Shown: positions 36,908 through 46,711 of the stretch, piece by piece
How the letters are laid out: every line of letters begins with the position of its first letter
Position numbering within the stretch: the first letter of the stretch is position 1
Assembly: GCF_000421565.1 (NCBI RefSeq)
Contig: NZ_ATXG01000009.1
Coordinates: forward strand, 62,001 to 126,000
From: Agromyces subbeticus DSM 16689
GTDB lineage: Bacteria > Actinomycetota > Actinomycetes > Actinomycetales > Microbacteriaceae
Direction: 5' to 3'
Length of the DNA stretch: 64,000 nt
Position numbers and translations under genes: made by a program
Notes under the pieces: model-generated
Database searches by the model: none
Told to the model about the DNA's origin: nothing
Seen by the model: only the letters and a program-made list of their open reading frames with translations

Positions 36908-38476
36908 ATGACGAGCACCACGACGAACCGCCGACTCGCGATCGAGCCGCTCGACGACCCCCTGTTCGCCGAGCGATACCGGGCGATGCAGGCGCGAGAC
37001 GCCCGCTTCGACGGGCAGTTCATCACGGGCGTGCACTCGACTGGCATCTACTGCCGGCCGAGCTGCCCGGCTGTCGCCCCGAAGCCGAAGAACGTCAGCT
37101 TCTACCTCACTGCGGCTGCGGCCCACGAGGCAGGCCTCCGCGCTTGCAAGCGGTGCCTGCCAGACGCTGTGCCCGGCTCCCCCCAGTGGGATCTGCGCGA
37201 CGATCTCGCCGCCAGGGCCATGCGCCTCATCGCCGACGGCGTCGTCGAGCGCGAGGGCGTTCCCGGGCTCGCGGCTCGACTCGGCTACACATCGCGGCAC
37301 CTCACCCGGGTGCTCACGGCCGAGCTCGGTGCCGGCCCGCTCGCACTCGCTCGCGCGCACCGCGCTCAGACCGCACGCGCGCTGCTCACCTCGACGAGGC
37401 TTCCCGCGGCAGACGTGGCCTTCGCGTCCGGCTTCGGCAGCATTCGGCAGTTCAACGACACGATCCGCGAGGTCTACGAGCGCAGTCCGCTCGAGCTCCG
37501 CGCCGCGGCACGAGGGCGCGAGCGTGGCCCGGCACCCTCGGCGTCATCGGGCGCCCCCGGGGTCGCACCGCTCGACCAGACGGTCGAGAGCGGCGTGGTG
37601 CGCCTCCGGCTTCCCGCACGCGCGCCGTTCGACGCGGCGGGCGTCTTCGCCTGGCTGGCAGCCAGGGCACTCGATGGCGTCGAACGTGCCGGTGACGACC
37701 GTTACGAGCGCACCCTCCGCCTCCCCGGCGGGCCTGCCGTCGTCGCCTTCTCCTCAGCGGGAGACTCCACCGCGCCGGCCATCGAGGTCGAGGCGCGGCT
37801 CGCGACGCTCGCCGACCTTCCGCCGCTCGTCGCCCGGGTGCGCCGGCTCTTCGATCTCGACGCCGATGCGGTGGCCATCGACGCGCTGCTCGCCCGCGAC
37901 CCGGCGCTCGCGGCATCCGTCGCCGAGACTCCCGGCATCCGGGTGCCAGGATGCCTCGATCCGCACGAACTCGTCTTCCGCGCGCTGATCGGCCAACAGA
38001 TCTCGGTCAAGGCGGCACGCACGGCGCTCGCCAGGCTCGCTGCCGAACTCGGTGAACGAGTGCCACCGCACACCGATGGCGCCCCCACAGTACTGTTCCC
38101 GACCGCGGCGACCATCGCCGAGCACGGGCACGCCGTGGTCAGGGGTCCGGCTGCGCGCGTGCGCACGATCGTCGACGTCGCGACCCGGCTCGCCTCCGGC
38201 GCGCTCATCGTGGCACCCGAGTGCGAACGGCACGAACTGCAGGCCGAACTGCTCGGCGTTCCCGGCATCGGCCCGTGGACCGCCGGCTACGTGGCCATGC
38301 GCGTCACCCGGGCTCCCGACGTGCTGCTCACCGGCGACCTGGCGCTGCGCAACGGCGCCGCGAATCTCGGGCTCGCGTCGTCGCCGGCCGATCTCCAGGC
38401 TATGAGCGGACGCTGGGCACCGTGGCGCAGCTACGCCTCGATGCATCTCTGGCGCGCCGCGGGCACAAAGATCTGA
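36908..38476 (+). CDS. alkA: Ada N-terminal/AraC/AlkA fusion: DNA alkylation repair glycosylase
   Basis: 522 residues. The Ada zinc domain has Cys49, Cys53, Cys80 and Cys83, the same spacing as in E. coli Ada, so it can take a methyl group from phosphotriesters and act as a sensor. An AraC-type DNA-binding region covers about 95-195 ([32 protein letters not shown]). The AlkA half (220-522) has [20 protein letters not shown], the hairpin [17 protein letters not shown] and the catalytic Asp in [10 protein letters not shown]. The cysteine methyltransferase (Ogt) domain of full Ada is absent. Its stop codon overlaps an operator-like motif for the next gene. Confidence 0.93.
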   Translation: MTSTTTNRRLAIEPLDDPLFAERYRAMQARDARFDGQFITGVHSTGIYCRPSCPAVAPKPKNVSFYLTAAAAHEAGLRACKRCLPDAVPGSPQWDLRDDLAARAMRLIADGVVEREGVPGLAARLGYTSRHLTRVLTAELGAGPLALARAHRAQTARALLTSTRLPAADVAFASGFGSIRQFNDTIREVYERSPLELRAAARGRERGPAPSASSGAPGVAPLDQTVESGVVRLRLPARAPFDAAGVFAWLAARALDGVERAGDDRYERTLRLPGGPAVVAFSSAGDSTAPAIEVEARLATLADLPPLVARVRRLFDLDADAVAIDALLARDPALAASVAETPGIRVPGCLDPHELVFRALIGQQISVKAARTALARLAAELGERVPPHTDGAPTVLFPTAATIAEHGHAVVRGPAARVRTIVDVATRLASGALIVAPECERHELQAELLGVPGIGPWTAGYVAMRVTRAPDVLLTGDLALRNGAANLGLASSPADLQAMSGRWAPWRSYASMHLWRAAGTKI

Positions 38477-38482
38477 TGTCTC
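38471..38482. promoter_or_regulatory. FadR-type operator candidate upstream of the regulator gene
   Basis: ATCTGATGTCTC differs at one base from the 46596-46607 site in the fucD promoter. It lies just upstream of the regulator's -10 box, which fits autoregulation. Confidence 0.5.
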
Positions 38483-38495
38483 GCCCGGCTCGCGC

Positions 38496-38501
38496 TACGA
38501 T
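38496..38501 (+). promoter_or_regulatory. leaderless -10 box (TACGAT)
   Basis: TACGAT ends 6 bases before the regulator ATG at 38508. Confidence 0.5.
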
Positions 38502-38507
38502 CACCGT

Positions 38508-39179
38508 ATGGCCGTCACCGACGAAGCGATCCTGCGCATCAAAGAGATGATCATCGCGGGCGAACTCGCCCCTGGCGATCGGCTGCCTCCTGAGAAGGAG
38601 CTCAGCGAACGGCTCGGCCTGTCGCGCTCGTCGCTTCGCGAAGCGGTCAAGGCACTCGAGGTGATTCGGGTGCTCGACGTGCGCCGCGGCGATGGCACGT
38701 ACGTCACGAGCCTCGAACCGCGTCTGTTGCTCGAGGCGATGTCGTTCGTCGTCGACCTCCACGACGACCACTCGGTGCTCGAGATCTTCGCGGTGCGACG
38801 CATTCTCGAACCCGCAGCGACCGCCCTCGCGACGCGCAACGCCGGCCCCGACGACGTCGACCGACTGCGTGAGATCGTCGCGAGCGTCGACCACGCCGCG
38901 GGGGTCGAAGCACTCGTCGAGCACGATCTCGAGTTCCATCGCGGCATCGCCGAAGCCGCGGGCAACGCCTATCTGGCGAGCCTCATCGACTCGCTCTCGA
39001 GCCACACGGTGCGTGCCCGCATCTGGCGTGGCATCACGCAGGAGAACGCGGTCGAACGCACGCTCTCCGAGCATCACGCGATCCTCGACGCGATCGCCGC
39101 GGGCGACGGCGATCTCGCATCGGCGCTCACCGTCGTGCACGTCAGCGGCGTCGAGCAGTGGCTGCGCTCCGCGCTCTGA
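38508..39179 (+). CDS. FadR-subfamily GntR regulator
   Basis: 223 residues. The N-terminal winged helix covers about 1-70 (IIAGELAPGDRLPPEKELSE, RLGLSRSSLREAVKALE, RRGDGTYV). The C-terminal FCD domain has the metal-binding type histidines in EHDLEFHRGIAEAAGN and SEHHAILDAIAAGD. FadR-type regulators usually sense sugar acids or organic acids. It lies at the edge of the transporter/fucose-type pathway cluster, and a motif in front of it recurs at both cluster promoters, so it is the likely cluster regulator. Confidence 0.87.
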   Translation: MAVTDEAILRIKEMIIAGELAPGDRLPPEKELSERLGLSRSSLREAVKALEVIRVLDVRRGDGTYVTSLEPRLLLEAMSFVVDLHDDHSVLEIFAVRRILEPAATALATRNAGPDDVDRLREIVASVDHAAGVEALVEHDLEFHRGIAEAAGNAYLASLIDSLSSHTVRARIWRGITQENAVERTLSEHHAILDAIAAGDGDLASALTVVHVSGVEQWLRSAL

Positions 39180-39233
39180 GCCCGACGAGCTGAACACAAC
39201 AGGCTCGAACACGACGAGCTCGACCACGACGAA

Positions 39234-39261
39234 GGGGGCGCCGGCCGAAGCCGACGCCCCC
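39234..39261. terminator. bidirectional terminator between regulator and binding-protein gene
   Basis: A 12-position stem with one mismatch (GGGGGCG and CGGC with GCCG and CGCCCCC) around CGAA, between two convergent genes. Confidence 0.7.
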
Positions 39262-39275
39262 GCTACATCCGGCGC

Positions 39276-40262
39276 TTACTCGTAGAGGACGGCCTGGATC
39301 TCTTCGTCGTCGATGTTCGACGCGTCGTACCAGTAGTAGCCCGTGTCGATGGTCTTCGGCAGCTTCTTGCCGTCGAGCGCCTCGACCGCCGCCTTCACCG
39401 TCTCGTAGCCGATGCCGACCGGGTTCTGCGTGATCGCGCCGATCATGAGGCCGTCGCGGATCGCGTCCATCTGCGCCTCACCGGAGTCGAATCCGACGAC
39501 GGCCAGTTGCGCCGGGTCGATGCCGAGTTCCTTGACGGCTTGCACGACGCCGATCGCGGAGCCCTCGTTCGAGCCGTAGATGCCCTTCAGGTCGGGGTTC
39601 GCGGCGAGGATCGCCTTCGCGAGGTCCGCGGACTTCGCCTGGTCGCCGCCGCCGTACTGGATGTCGACGATCTCGATTCCCGGCTCGTTCTCCTCCATGT
39701 AGCCGACGAAGCCGTCGCGACGCTCCTGGCCGGTCACCGACGTCTGGTCGTGCACGACGAGGGCGACCTTGCCCTCGTGCCCGACTGCATCGGCCATGTG
39801 CTTGGCCGCCTCAGCGGCGGCAGCGAGGTTGTCGGTCGCGGCGGTCGTCAGCGGGATGTCGCTGTCGACCCCGGAGTCGAACGCGATGACCGGGATGTTC
39901 GAGTCCTTTGCCTGCTGCAGCAGCGGGCCGGCGGCCTGACTGTCGAGGGCTGCGAACCCGATCGCAGCGGGGCTCTTGTCGAGCGCCGTCTGCAGCTGCT
40001 GGATCTGCTGGTCGACGTCGGCCTCGGTATCGGGACCCTCGAACGTGATCTCGACGCCGAACTCCTCTGCCGCCTGCTCGGCGCCCGACTTCACGGCCTG
40101 CCAGAACTGGTGTTGGAAGCCCTTCGAGACGAGCGCGATGTACGGCTTGTCGCCGCCCTCTGCGCCCGTCTCCGAGCCTCCGCCGTCGCTCGCGCAGCCG
40201 GCGAGCACGAGGGCTGCGGCAACGGCGCCGACGATGACGCCCATCGTTCGCTTCTTGAACAT
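39276..40262 (-). CDS. sugar ABC transporter substrate-binding lipoprotein (ribose type)
   Basis: 328 residues. The lipoprotein signal ends in VLAGC (Cys23). A type-I periplasmic-binding fold shows KPYIALVSKGFQHQFWQAVK, the second domain and the hinge segments DQTSVTGQERRDGFVGYMEE and VVGFDSGEAQMDAIRDG. It captures a pentose or hexose outside the membrane for the RbsA/RbsC-like proteins encoded upstream in the same operon. The ATG at 40262 follows AAGGAG; the longer open frame upstream is His/Pro-rich and not family-like. Confidence 0.88.
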   Translation of the reverse strand: MFKKRTMGVIVGAVAAALVLAGCASDGGGSETGAEGGDKPYIALVSKGFQHQFWQAVKSGAEQAAEEFGVEITFEGPDTEADVDQQIQQLQTALDKSPAAIGFAALDSQAAGPLLQQAKDSNIPVIAFDSGVDSDIPLTTAATDNLAAAAEAAKHMADAVGHEGKVALVVHDQTSVTGQERRDGFVGYMEENEPGIEIVDIQYGGGDQAKSADLAKAILAANPDLKGIYGSNEGSAIGVVQAVKELGIDPAQLAVVGFDSGEAQMDAIRDGLMIGAITQNPVGIGYETVKAAVEALDGKKLPKTIDTGYYWYDASNIDDEEIQAVLYE

Positions 40263-40341
40263 GGTCACTCCTTGGTGTTGTGGGTACTCGTGGTGGAACG
40301 GGTGGAAGTGGTGCACGAACTGGAGACCGCGAGCCGGCCGC

Positions 40342-41373
40342 TCACGATCGGCGACGTCGAAGCATGTCGAGGTAGACGGCGACGAGGATGACGACGCCGA
40401 CGGCGACCGACTGCCATTCCTGCGGAACGGAGATGATTCGGAGGCCGTTCGTCAGCACGGCCATGATGAGCGCGCCGATGACGGTGCCGATGATCGATCC
40501 CTTGCCGCCCTGCAGCGAGGTGCCGCCGATGACGACCGCGGCGATCGCCTCGAGCTCGAGGCCCATGCCGCCGGTGGGCTGGGCTGACGAGAGACGTGAA
40601 GCGCTCAGCACCCCGGCGAGGCCCACGAAGAGACCGGCGAGGGTGTAGATGAGGATTTTCCAGCGCCGCACATTGACGCCCGAGAGAGCGGTCGCCGCCT
40701 CGTTCGAGCCGATCGAGAAGGTGTAGCGCCCGATGATCGTCTTCGAGAGCAGCACGGCCGCGACCACGATCATGACGATGAAGATCGCGACGCCGAGCGG
40801 GAACCGCACGCCGGGGATGATCGAAAGGTTCATGATCGACTGGAACTCGGGAGTGTCGTTGAAGTAGATCGGCTTCGTGCCCGAGATCACGAGTGAGAGT
40901 CCAGCCGAGATCAGCATCATGCCGAGCGTCGCGATGAACGGCGGAATGCCGAACACCGAGATGTTGACGCCGTTGATGAGCCCGATGAGCCCGCCGAAGA
41001 GGATCGTGGCAGCGACGCCCGCCCAGATCGGCCAGCCGAGATAGGTGAGGAACACCCCGGCCATCACGCCGCAGAGCACCATGCCGGTGCCGATGGAGAG
41101 GTCGATGCCTCCGGTGATGATGACGAACGTGGTGCCGAGTGCCAGGATGCCCGTGACCGTGGCGGCGGTGAGGATCGAGACGAGGTTGTTCGTCGTGAAG
41201 AAGTGCGGACTCGCGAAGGAGAAGGCCGCAACGATCACGATGAGGCTCGCGAAGGCGAGCAGTTGCTGCAGCGAGCCGCGCAGCCAGGCGAGGCGAGGTG
41301 CACCGGCCTCGACCGCGGCGAATGCCGTCGTCGACGGGTTCGGTGCAGGCGGTTGCGTTGTCGTCGGGGTCAT
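40342..41373 (-). CDS. sugar ABC transporter permease (RbsC type)
   Basis: 343 residues, about ten membrane helices. The BPD_transp_2 pattern is clear: FFTTNNLVSILTAATVTGIL, GGIDLSIGTGMVLCGVMAG and the EAA-like loop NEAATALSGVNVRRWKILIY, then LEAIAAVVIGGTSLQGGKGS. It forms the channel for the operon's importer. Its ATG overlaps the upstream ATPase stop (ATGA), and the binding-protein gene follows 79 bases later. Confidence 0.9.
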   Translation of the reverse strand: MTPTTTQPPAPNPSTTAFAAVEAGAPRLAWLRGSLQQLLAFASLIVIVAAFSFASPHFFTTNNLVSILTAATVTGILALGTTFVIITGGIDLSIGTGMVLCGVMAGVFLTYLGWPIWAGVAATILFGGLIGLINGVNISVFGIPPFIATLGMMLISAGLSLVISGTKPIYFNDTPEFQSIMNLSIIPGVRFPLGVAIFIVMIVVAAVLLSKTIIGRYTFSIGSNEAATALSGVNVRRWKILIYTLAGLFVGLAGVLSASRLSSAQPTGGMGLELEAIAAVVIGGTSLQGGKGSIIGTVIGALIMAVLTNGLRIISVPQEWQSVAVGVVILVAVYLDMLRRRRS

Positions 41374-42902
41374 CGTGCGATCGTTCCTTCGCTGCTGAAT
41401 CGGGTGGCGTAGTCCATGAGGTTCTCCTGCGTGGCCTCGGCGTTGTCGAGCATCGCGGTGAGTCGACCCTCGGCCATGACCGCGATGCGGTCGGCGAGCC
41501 GGAGCACCTCGGGCAGTTCGGAGGAGATCATGATGATCGCCTTGCCCTGGTCGGCGAGCTGTCGGAGCAGTGTGTAGATCTCCTCTTTCGCCCCGACGTC
41601 GATGCCGCGGGTCGGTTCATCGAAGATGAGCACCTCGCAGTCCTTCGCGAGCCATTTCGCGATGACGACCTTCTGCTGGTTGCCGCCGGAGAGGTTCTTG
41701 ACCAACTGCGCGGTCGATGGCGTCTTGATGCGGAGCTTCTCGACGTACTCGCGACCGGTCGCCTCGATGCGCGAGCCGTTCACGAATCCGAGGCCCGAGA
41801 CGTAGTCGCGCAGCGAGGCCAGCACGATGTTCTCCCGCACGCTGCGCTCGAGCAGCACGCCGAGCTGCTTCCGGTCCTCTGAGAGATAGCCGATGCCGTG
41901 ACGGGCCGCCTCGGCGGGGTTCGAGATGTTCACCGCCCGCCCGTGCACGAGGATCTCGCCCGATTCGATGCGATCGGCGCCGACGATCGCGCGGGCGACC
42001 TCGGTGCGGCCGGCCCCCATGAGCCCGGCGAAGCCGAGGATCTCGCCGGCCCGCACGTCGAAGCCGACATCGCGCAGCAGGTTTCGCGTCGTCAGGCCGC
42101 GCACCGAGAGCACGGGCTCCCCGCTCGCCGCCGCCGATGCAGGGCGCTGTTCGCCGACGATCTCGCGACCCACCATCAGCGAGATGATCTCGCGCGGTTC
42201 CGTCTCGGCCGTGATTCGCGTGCCGACGTATCGGCCGTCGCGAAGCACCGTGATGCGATCGGAGATGCGTGCGAGTTCCTCCATGCGGTGCGAGATGTAG
42301 ATGACGCCGGTTTCCGGTGTGCGGAAGCGGCGGATCAGCTCGAACAGCACGTCGACCTCGGTGTCGTTCAGGGCGGCCGTCGGTTCGTCCATGATGAGCA
42401 CCTTCGCGTCGAACGAGAGCGCCTTGGCGATCTCCACCATCTGCTGACGCGCGACGGTCAGGCGCTCGACGGGTTCCGACGGGTCGAGCGCGAGCCCGAG
42501 CCGGTCGAAGAGGTCTTGAGCGCGGCGATTGAGCGCGCGCTCATCGAGGAAGATGCCGCCGGTTCGGCGCTCGCGGCCGATGAAGATGTTCTGCGCGACC
42601 GTGAGGTCGGACATGAGGTTGAACTCCTGGTGGATGATCGAGATGCCGAGTTCCTGCGCGTGCCGAGGGCCCTCGATCACGAGTTCTTCGCCGTTCAGGC
42701 GGAAGATGCCGGCGTCGGGGGTGTAGATGCCGGCGAGCAGCTTCATCAGCGTCGACTTGCCGGCCCCGTTCTCGCCCACGAGCGCGAGCACCTCGCCGTG
42801 TCGCAGTTCGAGTTGCACATCGGCGAGGGCCTGCACGCCGGGGAACCCCTTGCTGACCCCCTCGATGTCGAGCAGCGACGTGGCGGCCTCGACGGCGCTC
42901 AT
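41370..42902 (-). CDS. sugar ABC transporter ATPase (RbsA type, two nucleotide-binding domains)
   Basis: 510 residues, two ABC domains as in RbsA/XylG. First: Walker A GENGAGKSTLMK, signature VERLTVARQQMVEIAKAL, Walker B VLIMDEPTAAL. Second: degenerate P-loop GLMGAGRTEVAR, full signature LSGGNQQKVVIAKWL and VLIFDEPTRGIDVGAKEE. The weakened second P-loop is normal for the family. Its start overlaps the FucU stop and its end overlaps the permease start, so the operon is tightly coupled. Confidence 0.92.
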   Translation of the reverse strand: MSAVEAATSLLDIEGVSKGFPGVQALADVQLELRHGEVLALVGENGAGKSTLMKLLAGIYTPDAGIFRLNGEELVIEGPRHAQELGISIIHQEFNLMSDLTVAQNIFIGRERRTGGIFLDERALNRRAQDLFDRLGLALDPSEPVERLTVARQQMVEIAKALSFDAKVLIMDEPTAALNDTEVDVLFELIRRFRTPETGVIYISHRMEELARISDRITVLRDGRYVGTRITAETEPREIISLMVGREIVGEQRPASAAASGEPVLSVRGLTTRNLLRDVGFDVRAGEILGFAGLMGAGRTEVARAIVGADRIESGEILVHGRAVNISNPAEAARHGIGYLSEDRKQLGVLLERSVRENIVLASLRDYVSGLGFVNGSRIEATGREYVEKLRIKTPSTAQLVKNLSGGNQQKVVIAKWLAKDCEVLIFDEPTRGIDVGAKEEIYTLLRQLADQGKAIIMISSELPEVLRLADRIAVMAEGRLTAMLDNAEATQENLMDYATRFSSEGTIAR

Positions 42903-43339
42903 CGTGCTGCTCCCGTCGGCGTGTACTCGTTCACGACGCCCTTGCGGAGCACGACGTTGCCGTAGGGTCGCAGCTCGCCCGTGCGAACGACGAGTTGCGC
43001 AGCGGTCGCCCGGTCGTAGAACGCGAATCTCTCGAGCTGCTCGACCCGATCGGCGGTGGTGTCGGCTGCTGCGATGAGTTCGTGCTGCACCGCCGACCGC
43101 ACTCCGTGTTCGGCAGCCATGAGCAGCACCGAAGGTCCTTCATGGGCGTCGAGCGGAAGAACAGTGCGGATCGCACCGACGACCTCGGCGGCCGCGAGGG
43201 CGGGCGCCTCGATGACGAGTGCGCCGACGCGGTGCGCCGGAAAGTTCGCGTCGGCGACGACGAGTTCGTCGCCGTGACCGAGCCGATCGAGCGCGGCCAG
43301 CAACTGGCCGCCGAGGATCGGGTGGATGCCACTCAGCAC
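42899..43339 (-). CDS. fucU: RbsD/FucU family mutarotase (FucU type)
   Basis: 146 residues. The N-terminal LSGIHPILGGQLLAALDRLGHGDELVVAD has the catalytic His and Asp, and RPYGNVVLRKGV the conserved Tyr-x-Asn, matching FucU (L-fucose mutarotase) better than RbsD. It speeds the alpha/beta anomer exchange so the dehydrogenase gets its preferred form. It is the first gene of the importer operon; the GTG at 43339 follows GGAAGAGAGG. Together with the fuconate dehydratase operon it points to L-fucose or a sugar of the same configuration, such as D-arabinose. Confidence 0.85.
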   Translation of the reverse strand: MLSGIHPILGGQLLAALDRLGHGDELVVADANFPAHRVGALVIEAPALAAAEVVGAIRTVLPLDAHEGPSVLLMAAEHGVRSAVQHELIAAADTTADRVEQLERFAFYDRATAAQLVVRTGELRPYGNVVLRKGVVNEYTPTGAAR

Positions 43340-43366
43340 GTGCGCCTCTCTTCCTTGAGATTTCGG

Positions 43367-43391
43367 GATGAGTGTACTACTCATCCGATGT
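43367..43391. promoter_or_regulatory. operator region of the fucU-ABC operon
   Basis: CATCCGATGT (43382-43391) is shared exactly with the fucD promoter. It overlaps a dyad GATGAGT-5-ACTCATC at 43367-43385. Confidence 0.6.
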
Positions 43392-43446
43392 TTCGTCCGG
43401 TATTGCTCGAAATTGTTGCTGAATTGTCTTCAAAGTACCGAAAACA

Positions 43447-44298
43447 TCAGATCCCTCCGACCGAGTACACGCGCTCCGCGGTGCCGCCGAGGACCGCGGC
43501 GCGCTCCTCGGGAGCGAGTACGTCGATGCATCCGCTCATGACCGCCCACGTCGGCTGGTAGCCACCGTGCGGTATCGACATCGGCCAGTCGCCGCCGTAC
43601 ATCAACCGATCGGGCCCGAATGCGTCGAGCCCGAGCTCCCAGAGCCGCCCGATCGTCTCGGCGTCGAACGGAACGCCCGGAAGGTGCAGCCCCGAGAACT
43701 TCGCAACGGTGTTCGGCAGCGCCGCGACCGATTCGAGTTCGGTGCGCCAGGCATCGAAGTCGTCACGACCGACGGGCGGCTTCGCGAAGTGGTCGATCAC
43801 CACGGTGAGCTGCGGGATCGCCCGGGCGAGATCGCCCGCGGCACGAAGATGACGCGGCCACGCGTCGGGCACATCGAAGGCGAGCCCGCGATGCGCGACC
43901 TCGGCGAGCGAGGCACGCACCTCGGGCAGGTCGAGGAAGTCGCTCCGCGGGTCGTCGTGCACGAGATGACGGATGCCGCGGAGCGCGGGTTCGCCGTCGA
44001 GCAGGTCGAGCGCGGCGAACGCGGCTGCGCGATCGTCGAGCGGGACCCAGCCGACAACACCCGCCACCCAGTCGTGGCGGGCGGCGACGTCGAGCATGAA
44101 ACGAGTATCGGCGAGCGAGTCCTCGGCCTGCACGAGAATCGCGGCGTCGATCCCGGCGGCGTCGAGCTCCGCCCGCGCCTGGGCCGGCCCGAAGTCCGCA
44201 TCGAGCGCACCGAGCTCCGGCGTGATCCACGCGTAGTCGCTCACGGCGCGATCCCACAGGTGCAGGTGCGCGTCGATCGTGCGGATGGCGCCGGTCAC
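43447..44298 (-). CDS. amidohydrolase-family sugar lactonase (L-fuconolactonase type)
   Basis: 283 residues, Amidohydrolase_2 family: IDAHLHLWDRAVSDYAWI at the N-terminus (H-x-H), RGIRHLVHDD, VIDHFAKPP and the late catalytic Asp in LMYGGDWPMSIPHGGY. In fucose pathways this enzyme opens the 1,5- or 1,4-lactone to the sugar acid. Its GTG overlaps the dehydrogenase stop (GTGA); it is the last gene of the fucD-AKR-lactonase operon. Confidence 0.87.
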   Translation of the reverse strand: MTGAIRTIDAHLHLWDRAVSDYAWITPELGALDADFGPAQARAELDAAGIDAAILVQAEDSLADTRFMLDVAARHDWVAGVVGWVPLDDRAAAFAALDLLDGEPALRGIRHLVHDDPRSDFLDLPEVRASLAEVAHRGLAFDVPDAWPRHLRAAGDLARAIPQLTVVIDHFAKPPVGRDDFDAWRTELESVAALPNTVAKFSGLHLPGVPFDAETIGRLWELGLDAFGPDRLMYGGDWPMSIPHGGYQPTWAVMSGCIDVLAPEERAAVLGGTAERVYSVGGI

Positions 44299-45263
44299 GG
44301 GATGAGCCCCGTTTCGTGCAGTCGAGACCAGAGGCCGTCGGGCAGCGACGCGTGGATGCGGGCGACGTTCTCGGCGATGTCGGCCGGGCGAGCCGATCCG
44401 ACGACGACCGATCGCACGGCGGGATGCCGCAGCGGATACTGCAGCGCTGCAACCGGAAGGTCGACGCCCTCGGCGCGGCAGACGTCGGCGAGTCTCGTCG
44501 CGCGGGCCAGCACCTCCGGCGGCACTGCGCCGTAGTTGTACCGGCCGTTCGCGGCGGGCTGGTCGGTGGCGAGCAGGCCCGAGTTGAAGACGGCGGCGGC
44601 GACCACACCAACACCCCGGGCTTCGCAGAGCGGCAGCAGTTCCGCGAGCGCCGGCTGCTCGAGCAGCGTGTAGCGCCCGGCGATCATCACGAGGTCGAGT
44701 TCGCCCTCGTGCACGGCGCGTGCCGCGGCATCCGCGTCGTTGGTGCCGATGCCGATGGCACCGACGATGCCTTCGTCGCGCAGCTTCGCAAGCGCGGGCA
44801 GCCCCTCGTCGATCCCGCGATCGAGGTCGTACGCATCCGGGTCGTGCAGATACGCGATATCGATGCGGTCGAGCCGCAGTCGCTCGAGCGAATCTTCGAT
44901 GCTCCGGCGGATGCCTGCCTCGCTCGGATCGAAGCGTCGCACCGTGCGGTCCGGCACCGCGAAGTCGAAGGCCAGGTCGTCGCCGCCCGCGAAGTCGGGA
45001 TTCGGGTCGAGGAGCCGGCCCACCTTGGTCGAGATCACGAATTCCTCGCGCGGCTTGTCGGCGAGGAAGGCCCCGAGGCGCTCCTCGGAGAGGCCGAGCC
45101 CGTAGTGCGGCGCGGTGTCGAAGTAGCGGATGCCGCCGTCCCACGCCGAGGCGAGCGCGGCATGCGACTGTGCATCACTCACCTCGCGGTAGAGGTTGCC
45201 GACCGAGGCCGCGCCGTAGCCGAGCGGCCCGAGCCGCTCGGCGGTGGTGACGTCTGCCGTCAT
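44295..45263 (-). CDS. aldo/keto reductase: L-fucose/D-threo-aldose 1-dehydrogenase type
   Basis: 322 residues. AKR barrel with the tetrad in [18 protein letters not shown] (Asp, Tyr), STKVGRLL (Lys) and [10 protein letters not shown] (His). The [16 protein letters not shown] start and the [11 protein letters not shown] end match D-threo-aldose dehydrogenases, which oxidise L-fucose, D-arabinose and L-xylose at C1 to the lactone. Its ATG overlaps the fucD stop (ATGA). Because this class accepts D-arabinose, it could join the two sugar regions of the window. Confidence 0.85.
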   Translation of the reverse strand: MTADVTTAERLGPLGYGAASVGNLYREVSDAQSHAALASAWDGGIRYFDTAPHYGLGLSEERLGAFLADKPREEFVISTKVGRLLDPNPDFAGGDDLAFDFAVPDRTVRRFDPSEAGIRRSIEDSLERLRLDRIDIAYLHDPDAYDLDRGIDEGLPALAKLRDEGIVGAIGIGTNDADAAARAVHEGELDLVMIAGRYTLLEQPALAELLPLCEARGVGVVAAAVFNSGLLATDQPAANGRYNYGAVPPEVLARATRLADVCRAEGVDLPVAALQYPLRHPAVRSVVVGSARPADIAENVARIHASLPDGLWSRLHETGLIP

Positions 45264-46564
45264 GCCGACACCTCGCCGACGTGCGCGCCGCGCCAGGTGT
45301 ACTCGTCGATGGATGCCGCGTACATCTCGGTGCCTGCGCCCGGCGCGGTGGGCGTGACGTAGCGGCCGCGGCGCACGACGGCCGGCGTCACGAAGTGCTC
45401 GTGGAGGTGGTCGACGAATTCGATCATGCGCCCTTCCATCGTGCCCGAAAGCGCGACGTAGTCGAACATCGAGAGATGCTGCACGGCTTCGCAGAGCCCG
45501 ACGCCGCCCGCGTGCGGGCAGACGGGCACGCCGAACCTGGCGGCGAGCAGCAGGTTGGCGATGTTCTCGTTGACGCCGCCCACACGTGTGGCATCGATCT
45601 GCATGACGTCCATACCGCCGGCCTGGAGGAGTTGCTTGAAGACGATGCGGTTCTGCACGTGCTCGCCGGTCGCCACCTTGATCGGTGCGACTCCGCGGGC
45701 GATCGCCGCATGACCGAGGATGTCGTCGGGGCTCGTGGGCTCTTCGATCCACTCCACGTCGAACTCGGCGAGCGCCTTGACCCATTCGATCGCCGCATCG
45801 ACGTCCCACCGCTGGTTCGCGTCGATGGCGATCGGGAACCCGTCGCCGACGGCGGCGCGAGCGATGCCGAGACGACGGATGTCGTCGGCGAGATCGGCGC
45901 CGACCTTGAGCTTGATCTGCGGATACCCCTCGGCGACCGCTTCACGGCAGAGCCGATCGAGCTTCTCGTCGGAGTAGCCGAGCCAGCCCGGTGTGGTCGT
46001 GTACGCGGGGTAGCCGATCTCGAGGAGCTCGGCCGTGCGCTCGGCACGGCCGGGCTCGGCAGCGCGGAACATCTGCAGGGCTTCGGCGGGGGTGATCGCG
46101 TCGCTGAGGTAGCGGAAGTCGACGAGAGCGACGAGCTGCTCGGGAGAGAGCTCGGCGAGCAGGCGCCACAACGGCAGCCCGGCGCGCTTGGCCTTGAGGT
46201 CCCAGAGCGCGTTGATCGCGGCACCGATCGCCATGTGCATGACGCCCTTCTCGGGGCCGAGCCAGCGCAGCTGCGAATCGTGGGCGAGCAATCGCCAGGC
46301 CGCGCCCATGTCGTCGAGCAGCGCTTCGACGTCATGGCCGAGCAGGTGTGCGCGAAGGGCGTCGAGGGCCGCCACCTCGACGTCGTTGCCACGGCCGATC
46401 GTGAAGACGAACGCGTGACCTTCGAGACCGTCATTCGCATCGGTGCGGATCGTGAGGTACGCCGCCGAGTAGTCGGGGTCGGGGTTCATCGCGTCCGACC
46501 CGTCGAGTTCGAGGGAGGTGGGGAAGCGGATGTCCCGGGTATCAACGCTGACGATGATGCTCAT
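45260..46564 (-). CDS. fucD: L-fuconate dehydratase (enolase superfamily)
   Basis: 434 residues. The mandelate-racemase-type barrel has IKLKVGAD (K-x-K base), [19 protein letters not shown] and TGEHVQNR as metal ligands and [11 protein letters not shown] with the acid/base His. The N-terminal capping domain includes [14 protein letters not shown], the FucD pattern. It removes water from L-fuconate to give 2-keto-3-deoxy-L-fuconate; D-arabinonate is a close analogue. The ATG at 46564 follows AAAGGA. First gene of the minus-strand operon; promoter and operator are described separately. Confidence 0.92.
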   Translation of the reverse strand: MSIIVSVDTRDIRFPTSLELDGSDAMNPDPDYSAAYLTIRTDANDGLEGHAFVFTIGRGNDVEVAALDALRAHLLGHDVEALLDDMGAAWRLLAHDSQLRWLGPEKGVMHMAIGAAINALWDLKAKRAGLPLWRLLAELSPEQLVALVDFRYLSDAITPAEALQMFRAAEPGRAERTAELLEIGYPAYTTTPGWLGYSDEKLDRLCREAVAEGYPQIKLKVGADLADDIRRLGIARAAVGDGFPIAIDANQRWDVDAAIEWVKALAEFDVEWIEEPTSPDDILGHAAIARGVAPIKVATGEHVQNRIVFKQLLQAGGMDVMQIDATRVGGVNENIANLLLAARFGVPVCPHAGGVGLCEAVQHLSMFDYVALSGTMEGRMIEFVDHLHEHFVTPAVVRRGRYVTPTAPGAGTEMYAASIDEYTWRGAHVGEVSA

Positions 46565-46586
46565 GAGGTCCTTTCGTGGCATCCCG

Positions 46587-46616
46587 AGCATAAACATCCG
46601 ATGTCTCTTGTGTCAA
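46587..46616 (-). promoter_or_regulatory. sigma70-type promoter of fucD
   Basis: TTGACA (46611-46616) and TATGCT (46587-46592) on the minus strand, 18 bp apart, near consensus. The operator 46594-46604 sits in the spacer. Confidence 0.75.
46594..46604. promoter_or_regulatory. FadR-type operator in the fucD promoter
   Basis: ACATC-C-GATGT is a perfect 5-bp dyad in the -35/-10 spacer. CATCCGATGT recurs at 43382-43391 and a near copy at 38471-38482. Confidence 0.65.
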
Positions 46617-46711
46617 CCGCGGCCAGATGTGCAAGAATCTGTCTGATTCCGCCTGCGCCCCAGCCAGAGTTCAGATGTTCCTGCGGCGCAGACCCGATGG
46701 AGAGGACCAGC

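Noticed and set aside
34231..37695. A 1154-codon open frame on the plus strand opposite PrsW and the GlcD-type oxidase
   Set aside because: The translation is Arg/His/Asp-rich low complexity without domains; it is the antisense shadow of two well-supported genes in GC-rich DNA.
39185..39228. About three degenerate 15-bp units (ACGAGCTCGACCACG-like) after the FadR-type gene
   Set aside because: Too short and degenerate to separate from chance repetition in GC-rich sequence; they lie next to the terminator.
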